A DNA stretch of 64,000 nt, taken from assembly GCA_011947345.1 (NCBI GenBank), contig JAAVTG010000666.1:186001-250000 (forward strand). The letters are read 5' to 3'. This stretch comes from Phytophthora quininea. Its lineage: Eukaryota; Oomycota; Peronosporomycetes; Peronosporales; Peronosporaceae. A program made the translations under genes and the position numbers. Shown here piece by piece: positions 24,263-35,303 of the stretch (position 1 is the stretch's first letter; the number at the start of each line of letters is the position of its first letter). Under the pieces are notes generated by a model. The model searched no databases, was not told the origin of the DNA, and saw only the letters and a program-made list of their open reading frames with translations.

Positions 24263-26301
24263 ATGGTAGCGACGAGCAAGGACGACAGCGGCGCCGTCAA
24301 GGCCAAGCGCTCGGGCTTCGCGCTAGGCGGCTTCCTGCCCACCGTGCCGGCCTTCCGCAACCAGAAGACGCCCGCCAAGGAGGCGCCCGCGAACTCGGTG
24401 CTGGAGCAGGAGGCCGAGGAGGAGCCCGTGCTCAACGACGACGACAACCAGGAGGAGCGCCACGACCAGCCAGGCGAGCTACCGGATTTCCCCAGCGAAC
24501 GCCGTTCCCATGACGGCGTGGTGCCCGCCCCTCGGCGGCGCAGGTGGCCGCCGCCGCCCTGCGCCGCCGCGGGATGTCCATTGAGCAGACCGCCACGTCA
24601 CTCTACCGCCGCATGAGCGTGCGCCAGAACTCGGCCCCGGAGGCCGCCGATACCACCAAGACGTCGCTGACCGGCAGCTCGGGCAGCGCAACGCCGTCGC
24701 CACGGTCGGACCCGATGCTCAAGGCGAGACGAGGGCAATGTGTGTCCACCAAATTCGGAACAGGAACCGTGTTGGATGTGCGTCTAGAGGACGGATTTAT
24801 GTGGTGCAGCTGGTGCCCAAGAGCATCGCCTACTTGAAGGAGGACTGCATTATCAGGGAGATTAAGAGCGTGGTCGGAGAGCGCGTCAAGACCCGATGGG
24901 GCATGGCCACAGTGGAGCAGTATTATGTGGAGGAGGACATGTACAGCATCGCGTTGGACTGGCGCTGGGACGACGAGCACGTGTGGCGCATGAAGGCGAC
25001 CACCAAGAAGTTTGAAAAGCTGCACCCGAAGGGAACTCTTATCCAGAACACCAAGAACCGCTTGTTCGAGGGCTACAGCTCGCTGCGGGACACGGTTGGG
25101 TCCAAGCTCAACACCAGCAAGAGGTAGAGGTGCTTGCTTGGCATATAATATTGGGGCCTCCTGGCCGTTATGAATGGCTTTCTCATTATCTTTTGCTTGT
25201 TGTTTTGTGCTCTTTCCCATGGCGGTTTCGATGGGACAGCTTCCCGGTCAACGCCAAGCATGAAGCGGATCTGGGCAAGGCACACACGCCGTTCGGTGTG
25301 AGCACGGTGCTGGAAGTGCGCGAAGCGGACAAGTTTTTCGTGGTCAAGACGCCGTGTGGCGCAACGGCATATCTGAATGCCGACTCGGTGCGAATGGTGC
25401 ACCGACGCACGCATTTCGACGACGGGGACCATGTCAAGACGCCGTACGGACTCGGCCACGTCGTGCAGTTCCGAGAGGAAGATGAAATGTACGAAGTCGA
25501 GCTGGAGGTGCTCTCGCTGACCGACCAAGCACCAGTGCTATATATTAGCGACCTGCATGCCGAGACCATGCTGTCGCCAGCACCGGCGACCGCAAACACG
25601 CGCCTGTCGTCGATCCTGAACATGACGCGAACGTCTATGATGAATACGTCGGAGCGAATGCGCCGTGCATCAGTTGCCAGTAACCTCCCAACGCTCCCCG
25701 CGAATCTGCCAGCTTTGCCGGGCAATCTCCCAACGCTTTCTAGCGTCAAGGCCAAGGTGTCGACCATGGCCACCATCAAGATGACCCCGTACGTGAATCC
25801 CTTCCATTTTGTTTTTGTTGTCCAGCGATTTGACCCGGATGCATCCGTTTCGTTTGTCAGGAAATGCAAATATCACAAGGACGAGCGCGTGTTGACCACT
25901 TTGGCTCCGGTTTTATTGTCGAGGCACGCTCGCAAGACAAAATTTACCACGTCTACCTTCGCCGGCTCAAGTTCTCAGGCTACTTCCACGAGTCGAGCCT
26001 TTCGCCATTCCCGTACGAGCGCGTGACTCACTTTGTAGTCGATGGCCGCACCGTGCCGGCGCCTCCCATCCCCAAGAATGCGAGCGAGTTCAAGCGCCGA
26101 GCCGTGATTACCGCTGCAATCAAGTCTGCCCGCCAAGGCAAATACCTTGGTCCGACGACCGAGGAGAAGCCCGAGGAGCCGCAGCAGGAAGAGCCCGAAG
26201 CACCGGTTGATGCCATGGCGGCGGTCGCAGCGGCTGTTGCTGTGGACGCCGCTGCCGCCACCGCTGCGTCAGCCCCCGCACCGGTGCCGGTTGCGGAATA
26301 A
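24263..26301 (+). CDS. Five-fold FGxGxV beta-barrel repeat protein
   Basis: No named family recognised. From ATG 24263 (MVATSKDDSGAVKAKRSGFA) a disordered N-terminus leads to five copies of a 45-55-residue unit of the form G-x-V-x-T-x-F/Y-G-x-G-x-V-x2-x-R-x2-D-x-F/Y-x-V-x-L: CVSTKFGTGTVLDVRLEDGF, RVKTRWGMATVEQYYVEEDM, AHTPFGVSTVLEVREADKFF, HVKTPYGLGHVVQFREEDEM and RVLTTFGSGFIVEARSQDKI. Each looks like a small SH3/KOW-like barrel. Introns are 25124-25239 and one from about 25788 to 25859. The C-terminus is Glu/Pro/Ala-rich. Frame breaks near 24530, 24797 and 25900 fit one-base losses. The same module occurs once in SIN3. Confidence 0.72.
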
Positions 26302-26457
26302 CTTTGTGCCGAATATGGCGCAAGATATTTGCTGGGACCTGCTGGTGTCCGTGTGAGTAGCTAGCTTTGAAATGCTGTGCGTGTCATGGAGCGAAGAAGT
26401 GCCCTTTGAAGCCAATTTACAACAGTTTATGAATCGAATCATGCTTTGACCTCCTAT

Positions 26458-27420
26458 CTACGCCTCATTGTTTTTCGCCAGCATGCGGTGCTGCTGCTTG
26501 ATCATCTCGTGTTGCCGCGAGCTGATGCCGATGTATCGTGAAAACGGCACGCTCTCGTCGCGAGTCTGGTCAGTCTTCTTCTTGCGGTTGTCTGGCGCAG
26601 AGAATATCTTGAGCGATGGCTGTGTCACTGCAGCAGCAGTAGAGCCTGTAGCACCCGGCGCTGTGGATGGTGACTTTCGCATTCGAACGGCCTCCTTGTA
26701 CTGCTTTCTCCAGAACACATCTCCAGTCTCGTTGCGCTGCTTGTACGTGCTCTCGATATCAAACCGCTCGTCGTGTGGCACACCAATAGCTCCGGAACAT
26801 CCCAATAACGCAGCCGTCGCCGACTGAGTCAAGGGTGTTCGAATACCAACATTTGCCAGCGAATATTGGATCGCTGAGGCTGTGCTGACTGAACTCCGCG
26901 AGCTGTAAGTGATCCCAGAACTAAACGACGAGACCGGAGCCGGCGGTAGATTCACCTTCCACGCTGCTTGAGGTAGTCGCCCTCCTGTCGAGTCCAAATG
27001 CAGCGATCGCAGCTCGGCAATCAATGCCTCGGCCTTTTCTAGCTCCACGCGGTGCTCGTTGCGCTGCTGCAGCGCTTCAGCAAGTGCCAAATCCTTCACA
27101 TCCAGTAGCTTTTTCATGTTTTCCAGCTCTGCAGCATGCGAACAGCCACAGCTAACGTTATTTGTCCTTCGCTTCCCGTCCGAACGCATGCGCTGCTCGA
27201 CGGTGCGATCGTCTCGATTTTCTTCAGGCAGCGCGTACTGCTGCAGTCGCTTGTACGCAGCTGCCAGCTCCTCCTGCTGCCTGGCAAAGTCCTTTGTGAG
27301 CTGCTCAATCGCCGCCGCCATGCCCAACACCTGTCGATGCGCGTCCAGCTCGTCGTCATCGATAGCCGCATGGGTCTCCGTCATCTCGTTCTCCCAGCCG
27401 ACATGCCGCTGCTGCGCCAT
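26458..27420 (-). CDS. Coiled-coil protein, unknown function
   Basis: About 320 residues in one exon from ATG 27420 (MAQQRHVGWENEMTETHAAI). Two heptad-rich segments, HRQVLGMAAAIEQLTKDFAR and MKKLLDVKDLALAEALQQRN, are followed by a Ser/Thr/Pro-rich linker and a basic C-terminus (FWRKQYKEAVRMRK, then FSRYIGISSRQHEMIKQQHR). No catalytic motif. Architecture like this is common in centrosomal, flagellar and trafficking adaptors. It converges with the repeat protein (156-bp gap) and diverges from the CRAL-TRIO gene with 209 bp between starts. Confidence 0.7.
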   Translation of the reverse strand: MAQQRHVGWENEMTETHAAIDDDELDAHRQVLGMAAAIEQLTKDFARQQEELAAAYKRLQQYALPEENRDDRTVEQRMRSDGKRRTNNVSCGCSHAAELENMKKLLDVKDLALAEALQQRNEHRVELEKAEALIAELRSLHLDSTGGRLPQAAWKVNLPPAPVSSFSSGITYSSRSSVSTASAIQYSLANVGIRTPLTQSATAALLGCSGAIGVPHDERFDIESTYKQRNETGDVFWRKQYKEAVRMRKSPSTAPGATGSTAAAVTQPSLKIFSAPDNRKKKTDQTRDESVPFSRYIGISSRQHEMIKQQHRMLAKNNEA

Positions 27421-27629
27421 CTCCACTTCTGCATGCAGCCATGACTGCAGTAATGCGGAAACCAGGAGACGAGGACGACCACAGCACTCGATGCAAGTCC
27501 AACTAAAAATATTGGCTTGAAGTTCGTCACACGTCGCAGGGCTACTTTGGTTTCAGTATGCGCGTGCTTTTAACCAATCAAGAGCCGGTAAATCTGCATT
27601 GCAATTTCGCATTGCCCAAGAAGACGAGC

Positions 27630-28545
27630 ATGGCCGAGAACGCGTCCGTGCCCGAGTGGCCCGCGCTCGCTGCCGAGCACCCAATCAACCAGCTGCTGAA
27701 GGAGCTTCCGTCGCTCATCGAGGCCGCGGGCGGCTACAACGAGGTCTTCGGCGTGACGCTGGACCCCAGCGGCCCGTTCCACACCAAACTCATCCTGCAG
27801 AAGTTCATTCGCGCCAACGCCGGTGACGTAGAGAAGGCCAAGGGGCAGCTGGGGAGACACTCTCGTGGCGCAGCACTTTCAAGCCACTGGACACGCTCAA
27901 GGAGACATTCTCCAAGGAGGACTTTGGCGGCCTGGGCTACGTCTTTGAGATCGAGAACGTGCCCGGCAGCGACAACAAGAAGGACGTCGTGACCTTCAAT
28001 ATCTACGGCGCCGTCAAGGACAACCAGGCTACTTTTGGCGATATTGAGAGGTGATCTGCAGTTGTTGGGGAGGTTGGAAGGTGGTGCTGATCATATTTGC
28101 CTGGTTCTTGCAGGTTCATGCGCTGGCGTGTGGCGTTGATGGAGATGGGGATCCAGAAGCTCAAGCTGAACGAGGCCACCAAGCCCATCCCGGACTACGG
28201 AGAGGGCCGCGACCCGTACCAGGGCTTCCAGGTGCACGACTACCTCAACATCTCGTTCCTGCGCCAGGACCCGAACGTCAAGGCCGCATCGCGTCGCACC
28301 ATCGACGTCTTCTCCAAGGTGTACCCGGAGATGTTGAGTCGCAAGTTCTTCGTCAACGTGCCTGTCGTCATGGGCTGGATGTTCGCGGCCTTCAAGCTCT
28401 TCCTGCCGGCCGAGACGATCCGCAAATTCACGGTGCTGAGCTACGGTGAGGAGCTCCACACAGAACTTGGGGTAGTGTGCCCGAGGTCTATGGTGGCAAG
28501 GCTTCGACGCTCGAGTCGATTGGCGAGCAGACGCTATATGCTTAG
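27630..28545 (+). CDS. CRAL-TRIO (Sec14-like) lipid-transfer protein
   Basis: Cytosolic lipid-binding protein, about 285 residues. Exons 27630-28050 and 28114-28545, with a split Arg codon (AG|G). The CRAL-TRIO N-terminal helices read FHTKLILQKFIRANAGDVEK, and a Trp-Arg motif WRSTFKPLDTL follows. The lipid-binding lobe has VVTFNIYGAVKDN, DPYQGFQVHDYLNISFLRQD, TIDVFSKVYPEMLSRKFFVN and the family-typical FKLFLPAETIRKFTVLSYGE. It ends SVPEVYGGKASTLESIGEQT plus LYA, matching the usual LPxxYGG close. One-base losses in G runs near 27852 and 28470 disrupt the frame. No GOLD or kinase domain is attached. Confidence 0.87.
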
Positions 28546-28838
28546 AGGAGGTGAGCGTGGTTTTGCAGAGCTGAGACTGTGGATATTGTAGTCTGTCATC
28601 GTAAAGACGATTGGTATCCGGGTCTCTTGCTCGAAATTCGTGTTCTGCAAGTGCTTCATCGTAGTCGGAGAAGTTACCACGTATAGTTTTCTGGCAGATG
28701 AATATGTATTTTCTAGCAGCAAGTTGCCTTTCACTGTGAAAGTCTCACTGGTACACAATCGGTACAAATTTCGACTGACTGACTTCCTGTAGCGGACGTA
28801 TCCGTGTCGAAGGCTCACGAGCTTCCTTCCCTCTCGCG

Positions 28839-31462
28839 ATGGGTCTCCTGCGCGCGTTCGTGTCCGCTGCGGCGTCTGCGCTGCTACTTGGCCTCCATGC
28901 GCCTTCTCCCACCGCAGCCGTCGTGTCAGAAGGCGTCTCCGCGCAGTACCGTGTCGACATGCGCGTATTCTTCCGCGCCTTCTGGTACATTGCTCTCCTC
29001 TTGTCAATTATACGTAACCAGTCACTGACCTATTACCTTCCTATTGGAATGATGCAGCCCTGCCTGTCAGTGGTTTGTGGGAGATCCGTTGCTGGAGCTC
29101 ATCCGAACCAAAGAGTGCGTTCACGTTCTGCTGCGCTCTGGTGGTGCGTCTACTAAAGCTGTGGTTGTTATTACTGTCATTTCAGGTTTCGGAACATCGT
29201 GGACCTTACGTAAGGAAATCGCTTGATGCTATCTGGGTGGTGACAGGCAAACACTTGCTAACGTAGAGTGCGTATGGTGCTGGTATCTTATTGTATTAGA
29301 CTGCTGCCAGCAGCAGGTATGAAGGAGAAACCAGAGGGATCAATCCAGTGTGAGGCTGGGCCAATGGAGTGCACGGGCCACCGCTGGATGGTCTGCGCGA
29401 TGGACAAGGACCGCGACGATGTGGTCAAGTATCTTGGCACCATAGCGGTGCGTATATTGAACGAGTCAGAGTTTTGGGTAAAAGGTGACGATGGCTCTTA
29501 TCGTGGTGTATTCTAGTGCATTGAAGGAGATGAGTCTGGTCAAGTCGGTGACTGGACCACGAAGGTGCACAACTGTTTAACGGACGAGGAGCGTGTTGTG
29601 GTGAAGGAGTGCTTTGACAACCGTAGCAAGGATCTCCTCCTGAAGGTTTGATGCGCTGAGTTGTTGCAAAAGGCTGCTGGGTTAATGATATGACGGCCGT
29701 CCTGTGATTTAGATGATTCGCGAAGATCACTCCGGAAGCGTTCCTTGGATGCCTTACGTAGGGCAAGCTGCTCTTATTGATCAGTATATATCGCTAACAT
29801 ATATGTTTTTGGGATGCTTACAGACGATTGTTGCTCAAAAAGTACTCGGATCTGCAACGGAGGGCGTGCCATTGAACTCGCTGAAGAAGAATATCTGCTC
29901 TGCTTACAAAGGACCCAAGAGCTTTTACCCGCAAGAATGCGTCAAACTGGTCGGTGAGCAAAAAGAATTCGCCCCGGAGGATGCAGTGAAAGATCGAGGT
30001 GACCGGCCTCAAGTGGCTGTTGGTGAGACCACTGCCAAGCTCGTCGCTACAGCCCAGAACGAAGTGGCTCAGGCCCCAGAAAAGGCAGGAAGGAATGAAG
30101 GAACGGACGGTGATATCACGCTCGACATGAAAGAAGACCAGACAAATGCCCTACCTTCGGTTGTTGCAACCACCGCTGCAGCAACTTCGAGCAAAGTGCA
30201 GCTGGAGATCTACTGGCGCGCTTTCTGGTACGTTTTCATTTGTCGTGGTTCTAAGTAAGTGCATCTCTAACTCATGTTGTTGCTACTTCATAGTCCTGGC
30301 TGCATGTCGTTCATCACAAGGCCTCTCATTTCCCTTATTCGAGACAAGGAGTGCGTTCTTGTGTCTCTCACGTATGCTTATATGCTGTGATCTTAACACT
30401 CTCGACTGTGTTCTCCCAGATTCCAGGAGATCATCGATTTTCATCCAGTTCCTGCAGCAGGAACGTCCTTCGATGCAACCGGCAATTTTGTATGCACTGC
30501 TGGCATGGTGGAGTGTCTAGGCCACAAGTGGTTGAGCTGCGCTGTTGAAGAGTTCTCTCAAGTTGGCGAGTTGGTCGAGCACATTGCTGTAAGTGGAGTA
30601 TTCATTTAGTGTTGTTTGACTCTGTCGTCGCTCATACAATTGGCGTGCTTAGTGCATGGAAAGCAAGGACAACAAGGGCATGACGTGGAGTTTTATTATC
30701 AACCGATGCTTTGAGGGCGACGCGCATGCGAAAATGAAATCGTGCTACGACACTAAGAGCGACGATCTGCTCCGAAAGGTGCGTTCACAGAATTGAGTGC
30801 GTTGAACTGCTTAGGTTAACGGTGCTTGTTGTTCTTGATACAGAATGTAGCAAAGAGGAGAGCACTCAGTGTGCCTTGGGTGCCTTATGTAAGTTTAAAT
30901 TATTATCTTTCACCTCGCTGTGACGTAACTAACGATTTAATATGGGCAATAGGTCCGCATTAATGGCGTTGCGATTGGCGATTCCACGCACGGAATTGGA
31001 TTGAAGCAGCTCACAGATGCCGTCTGCCAAGCGTACTCTGGGCCTCAAAATGTGCGGCTTACCTTGCTTGTTAAGTGTTGACGCCTCCTCTTCTTACTTG
31101 GGTTGTTGTGAACAAAACAGTTGTGGCCCAAGGCCTGCCAGCCGAAGCGACTTCGCGAGGAGGCGGAAACGAAGGCCCCGACGGAGGACGAGGTCGTTAA
31201 GCCATGCGCACCCAAGAAGAAAGACACCGAGGTCGAGGGCGCACAGTATGAAGATGCACCGGGCATTGGCAAGCCGCTGCCAACTGAGCCAGAGGCCAAA
31301 ACAGTCACCGAATTCGAGGCAAAGGTTATTGGGGGCAAGGCTGCAGATGATGAAGCGATGCGTGGAACGTTGATGGCAACCGTTGTGCTACCTGGTGCGT
31401 GCTTCGTGGGGCTTGTCGTGGTTGCTCTAAGGCTCACTCGCGATCACAAGAAGGACGCTTGA
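28839..31462 (+). CDS. Tandem GILT-domain thiol reductase with membrane anchor
   Basis: Two complete gamma-interferon-inducible lysosomal thiol reductase units in one type I membrane protein. A signal peptide (MGLLRAFVSAAASALLLGLH) precedes unit 1: YRVDMRVFFRAFCPACQWFV with active-site CPAC, then CEAGPMECTGHRWMVC, the GILT CxxGxxEC signature, and GSVPWMPY. A Lys/Glu/Pro-rich linker leads to unit 2: VQLEIYWRAFCPGCMSFIT (CPGC), CTAGMVECLGHKWLSC, CMESKDNKGMTWSFIINRCF and LSVPWVPYVRINGVAIGDST. The C-terminus has an acidic stretch, a membrane helix (LPGACFVGLVVVALRL) and a short basic tail TRDHKKDA. Both units share intron positions and phases: inside FC of the CxxC (28985-29057 in unit 1), within KE|F, before C(I/M)E, after LLxK, after W(M/V)PY. 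About a dozen exons. Probably acts in the endolysosomal lumen. Confidence 0.88.
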
Positions 31463-31605
31463 AAGCGAAGGGAGTAGATATTAGCAACTCTTACAGCGTA
31501 ATGTTGTACTGATGGATCTCCGTCTTCAAGTCAACGTGAATTTGTGTGCGCTATACAAAAACGAAAGCCGCCGACTACAAAATCCCCAACAAGGTAGATG
31601 CGTGC

Positions 31606-33299
31606 TTACACTCCTTCCATATCGTCGCTATCTTTGCTGTTGCTCTTCAGCTTCACTTGGCCAGGACGGACATTTTCTTCGTCGGAATCGGATTCCACTT
31701 CGGGGTTCTCTTCCTCTGATGACGAACCTCGGTGAGTTTCGCGTGCAGTCATCTCGAGACCTCCAGGACTCTCTGTCATCGGTAGCTGTATCAAGAAGAA
31801 GACATCGTCATTAGTCTCAAAACAAGTGCGAAAAAGATGAAATCTTCAAGACATACCTGCATGGAGTAAGCGAGCTGCGTGCTGCTCTGTGTGGGTCTCC
31901 AAATGAAGCACATGGCGGCTGACACAGTGAAGTTAAGTACTGGCCAGGCAACAAGCTGCATCCACTCCCACTCAACATCCCACTCAAAGACGCCGAGTCG
32001 GCTGCAGACAGCAACAATGGTGAGGATCGTGAAGAACACGATGAAAGCTGCCAATGACCAAGCCAGCCAGCGGTACATGCTGAGCTTAGCGAATTGTTTT
32101 TGGTCCCGCAGGTCCCGAAGGATACGCTCCATCGAGTACTGGATCCACATAATGAACGTGAGGTTGCACAGTAGCTGGACAAACGACCATGCCGTCGGCT
32201 TTTCACGGAAGTCGGCGCCACTTGACGTTCCGCGCGTAACCTCGTCCGCGATTCCAGACACGAAATAGGCCAGCGACAGCATCGTCACCACCACAACTTC
32301 AGTGCGGCTCAAGTGGTCTCGCACGATACCGTAGCCCAGACACACCACCAGCAGAATAATACGCGCCAGAGTTCGCACCAGCGCCTGTCAATTCATCAAA
32401 CCGCAAACAAAATGTCAGCATCAAGACACGTTACATCGAGGCAGTAGGAACTTACATCCAGGATGACAGACACAAGGAAGATTGTCGGGTAAGGGCAGCA
32501 AACTGGTGCACCCGTCTCGTTCATCCAGTAGAATGCATAGAACCAAACCGCCGACGCCACCGTCCCCATCACCAGAATCAGCAGGATACCAAAATGCAGC
32601 GACAACAAGTGGCGTCGGTGCCGGATCAACAGGAACGCAAAGAACACGTCCAGAATGAGGTATCCGATCGTCAACAACCCGCTGAATGGCAGCATGCCAT
32701 ACAGCACGGCCGGCAGCAGTCCGTACGGGTTGCGCACTTCCATAGATCCTGCGAACGTCAACGTCTCAGTCGCTGCATTCTCGTCTTCAGCACAGACGAA
32801 CACCTGCGTGTCTGTCCAGCCGCTGGTGTTCACCAAGTGCGAAACGTTGGCGCTGACTGTCGAGTCGTTATTCACAGGGAACACGAAGCGCTCAATGTCC
32901 GACATTCCATCAAACTTCATGCCCTCCACAGTAGAGCAGGCCAGCAGCTCGATCTTGTCGGCCACAGCCTCAAAGTCCTCGTACGTGTCCACGTGGTAGA
33001 AGAACACCACGAGCCTCCAGTCCTTCATGGCCTCGGTGACGTTCACGCCGCTGATGTCGATCTGCATGGTACAATAGAACAGGTTAACCATCTATTATAT
33101 AGAGAATAACAAATATCCCACGTACAGTGACGGAGGAGTTGCCAGTGCGAGCTAGAATGGGGCCCTGGTTCGTGGCGAAGAGCTTCTCTGCGCGCTGGAA
33201 GGGAGGCACCCAGTAGCTGCTCTCCACGGGGTAGATGGAGCCCGCGACACAGTGCAGCGCCGCCGCCAGCAGCAGCAGACACGACGCGAGCGACGGCAT
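31606..33299 (-). CDS. Lung 7-TM receptor family protein (copy A)
   Basis: GOST/GPR107-108-type membrane protein of Golgi or plasma membrane. Exons 33299-33126, 33061-32456, 32384-31857 and 31785-31606. A signal peptide (MPSLASCLLLLAAALHCVAG) and an N-glycosylation-rich luminal domain (NVTEAM, NDSTVSANVSH, NTSG) precede the family hallmark NPYGLLPAVLYGMLPFSGLL and seven hydrophobic segments, including WFYAFYWMNETGAPVCC, LARIILLVVCLGYGIVRDHL and TAWSFVQLLCNLTFIMW, ending near FTVSAAMCFIWRPTQSS. The cytosolic tail is acidic and Ser-rich (SSSEEENPEVESDSDEEN). An intact gene with clean GT-AG introns and no frame breaks. It is head-to-head with its paralogue at 33441. Confidence 0.9.
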
Positions 33300-33318
33300 C
33301 CTCGTCGAGATTTTGTGG

Positions 33319-33325
33319 AGAATGA
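33319..33325 (-). promoter_or_regulatory. Initiator-like element, Lung 7-TM copy A
   Basis: On the minus strand this reads TCATTCT, matching the oomycete Inr YCAYTYY, 20 bp upstream of ATG 33299. The FPR half is not convincing. Confidence 0.35.
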
Positions 33326-33424
33326 AAGTGCCGGAGCTGCAGCTGCTATCTTATCAAAGTGTCTTGGTTTCATTATGCTTGTTCCTCTTCTCTGATTGGA
33401 CAAAACAAATAGACAATCACTCCT

Positions 33425-33431
33425 TCATTCC
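33425..33431 (+). promoter_or_regulatory. Initiator-like element, Lung 7-TM copy B
   Basis: TTCATTCCTTG contains TCATTCC, matching Inr YCAYTYY, 9 bp before ATG 33441. With the minus-strand element at 33319-33325 it frames a bidirectional promoter of about 100 bp. Confidence 0.35.
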
Positions 33432-33440
33432 TTGACCAAG

Positions 33441-35261
33441 ATGCGCAACCATCGCCGCAGTCCGTGCGTGCTGCTGCTGTTCGCGCTTGTGTGCGTCTGC
33501 AGTCGAGCGCTGCTGGTCGCAGGCTCTGTCCACGAGGTGCATGAGAAGGCCACGGGATGCAAGTTCACAGAGCGCATGTTCGCAGACGGTGCAGGGCCCT
33601 GGGGCCTCCACGGCCGCGCCTTCGTGCGCGTCAACGCGACGCTGCGGCCGCTGACGGAGGACGAGACGCAAGACGCCATCACAGTGCGCAGACTCAGCGA
33701 TTACTTCGATTTTGCGTCGCCGTGGCTGTCTACTCGGCGGATACGGCGCTATCTGTTGGCTTTGACGCTGATGCTGCTTGCTCCTGGAACTTCTCCAATA
33801 GTAGCAACACCGAAGGACAGTTGGAAGGAGGTTTCTATGCTCTGAGCAGTGAGAGACAAGTGCAGCTGAATATGACGTTCTATCCCAAGCAAGGAGGGCT
33901 GCAGACAGCGCTGCTGGTGCCCTGTTGGAAGCAGAAGAGCGCGGCGTTTGGGTATCCCGTCAGTGCCGACGAGTTCGTGGCGTATCCGATGGTGGACCCA
34001 CTACTGCATATGGATCTGGAGGTGGCGTTCAAGAACCCCTACGGGTATCTGCCTGCGCTGCTGTATGGACTCCTCCCGTTCAAGTAAGTGACCAAGTTGT
34101 GAGGGCCAAGTGGTGACGATCAACTGATTTCTGTTTGTCTTACGATAGCGGGATTTTGTCGCTCTTGTATGCACTCGTGGACGTGTACTTTGTGATTTTG
34201 ATCTATTGCCATCGAGAAAGTGTCGTTGGGACGCATTTCTTCCTGTTGGCGGTGTTGTTGCTTGCGACTTGTACGTCCTGGAGTGTGGCTATTGCGTTTT
34301 TATTTTTATTGACATCGTTTTGACTTTCAGGTGAATCCGTGGCGTGGTTTGTGACGTACAAGTTGTTGAATGACTCGGGTGTACCAGTCTGCTGTCCGTA
34401 TCCGGATTCTGTATTGCTATCGACGTTCGTGAAGGTGCTAGCTGGTATGGTGGCTCGCATCGCGGCGACGCTCGTTAGTCTTGGCTATGGCATCGTTCGT
34501 AGACAAATCTCGTGGCCAGAAGTTTTTGTGGTTTCCGGGCTGGGCGTTTGCTACTTCGTTGCTGTCGGGGCATTGGAGGTGAGCCACCTCGCGAATCAAT
34601 CGGATGGCGACGTTCGGCCGCCCGCAGAGTGGGAAGCGCTCGTCATTATGACAAACGCATGTTTCAGTGGGTGGATCTTCTTGTCACTGTCACTTACGCG
34701 CAAGAATCTTGCTGCCTTCGGCCAGGTAATGTAGTTGCACTGATGATTTCAATGTGACGTATTCTCATCTTGCTATATGGATGTGCAGACAGCGAAGCTG
34801 CAGATGTACACGGCTTTGAATCGCATCCTCGTCACGTACGTGTTGATATCGTTTTTGTTGATGGCGATCGAAGGAGCTGTGTACGTCCCCGCACTTTTGT
34901 ATTTATTTTCCACCTCGCGCGAGGACTTATTGTGGTATTTCTTTCATTTCGTAGTTACTCGGGGGCGATGTGGCTTCCATGGACATACATTTGGCTTGTG
35001 TGGGCGGGTACGCGCCTGCTTTTCTTCGGTATCCTGGCGGTAATCGTGTACTTGTGGAGACCTACGCAGCACGGGTTGCTCTACGCTCGCATGGATCAAT
35101 TACCCAACCGAGAGCCAAACACTCCATCTTCGATTGCACGCGGGATCGGACTGACCCAGCGTGTGACCTCAGCGGTTGATGACGATTCTCCGACAGCTAA
35201 ACCACCCGCGACATCAATGTCAACTGGCAGTCCCACCGCTTCCACGACCGAGTCGCTGTAA
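33441..35261 (+). CDS. Lung 7-TM receptor family protein (copy B)
   Basis: Paralogue of the adjacent minus-strand receptor. Exons 33441-34083, 34149-34270, 34331-34725, 34789-34880 and 34955-35261. It has a signal peptide (MRNHRRSPCVLLLFALVCVC), a luminal domain with FSNSS and NMTF glycosylation sites, then the hallmark NPYGYLPALLYGLLPFNGIL, a second shared motif (LLNDSGVPVCCPYPDSVLLS) and ARIAATLVSLGYGIVRRQIS, matching copy A closely. The last helices end AVIVYLWRPTQHGLLYAR, followed by a Ser/Thr/Pro-rich tail. One base is lost near 33712, in the luminal domain. It has more introns than copy A, so the duplication is not recent or introns have been lost in copy A. Confidence 0.88.
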
Positions 35262-35303
35262 AGCGATCCCGAAAGGTAGGAAATTGATGGAGCAGTAATT
35301 ATT

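Noticed and set aside
27596..27608. Inr/FPR promoter before the CRAL-TRIO gene
   Set aside because: CATT is directly followed by GCAATTT; the YYN spacer of the consensus is missing, so the match is weak.
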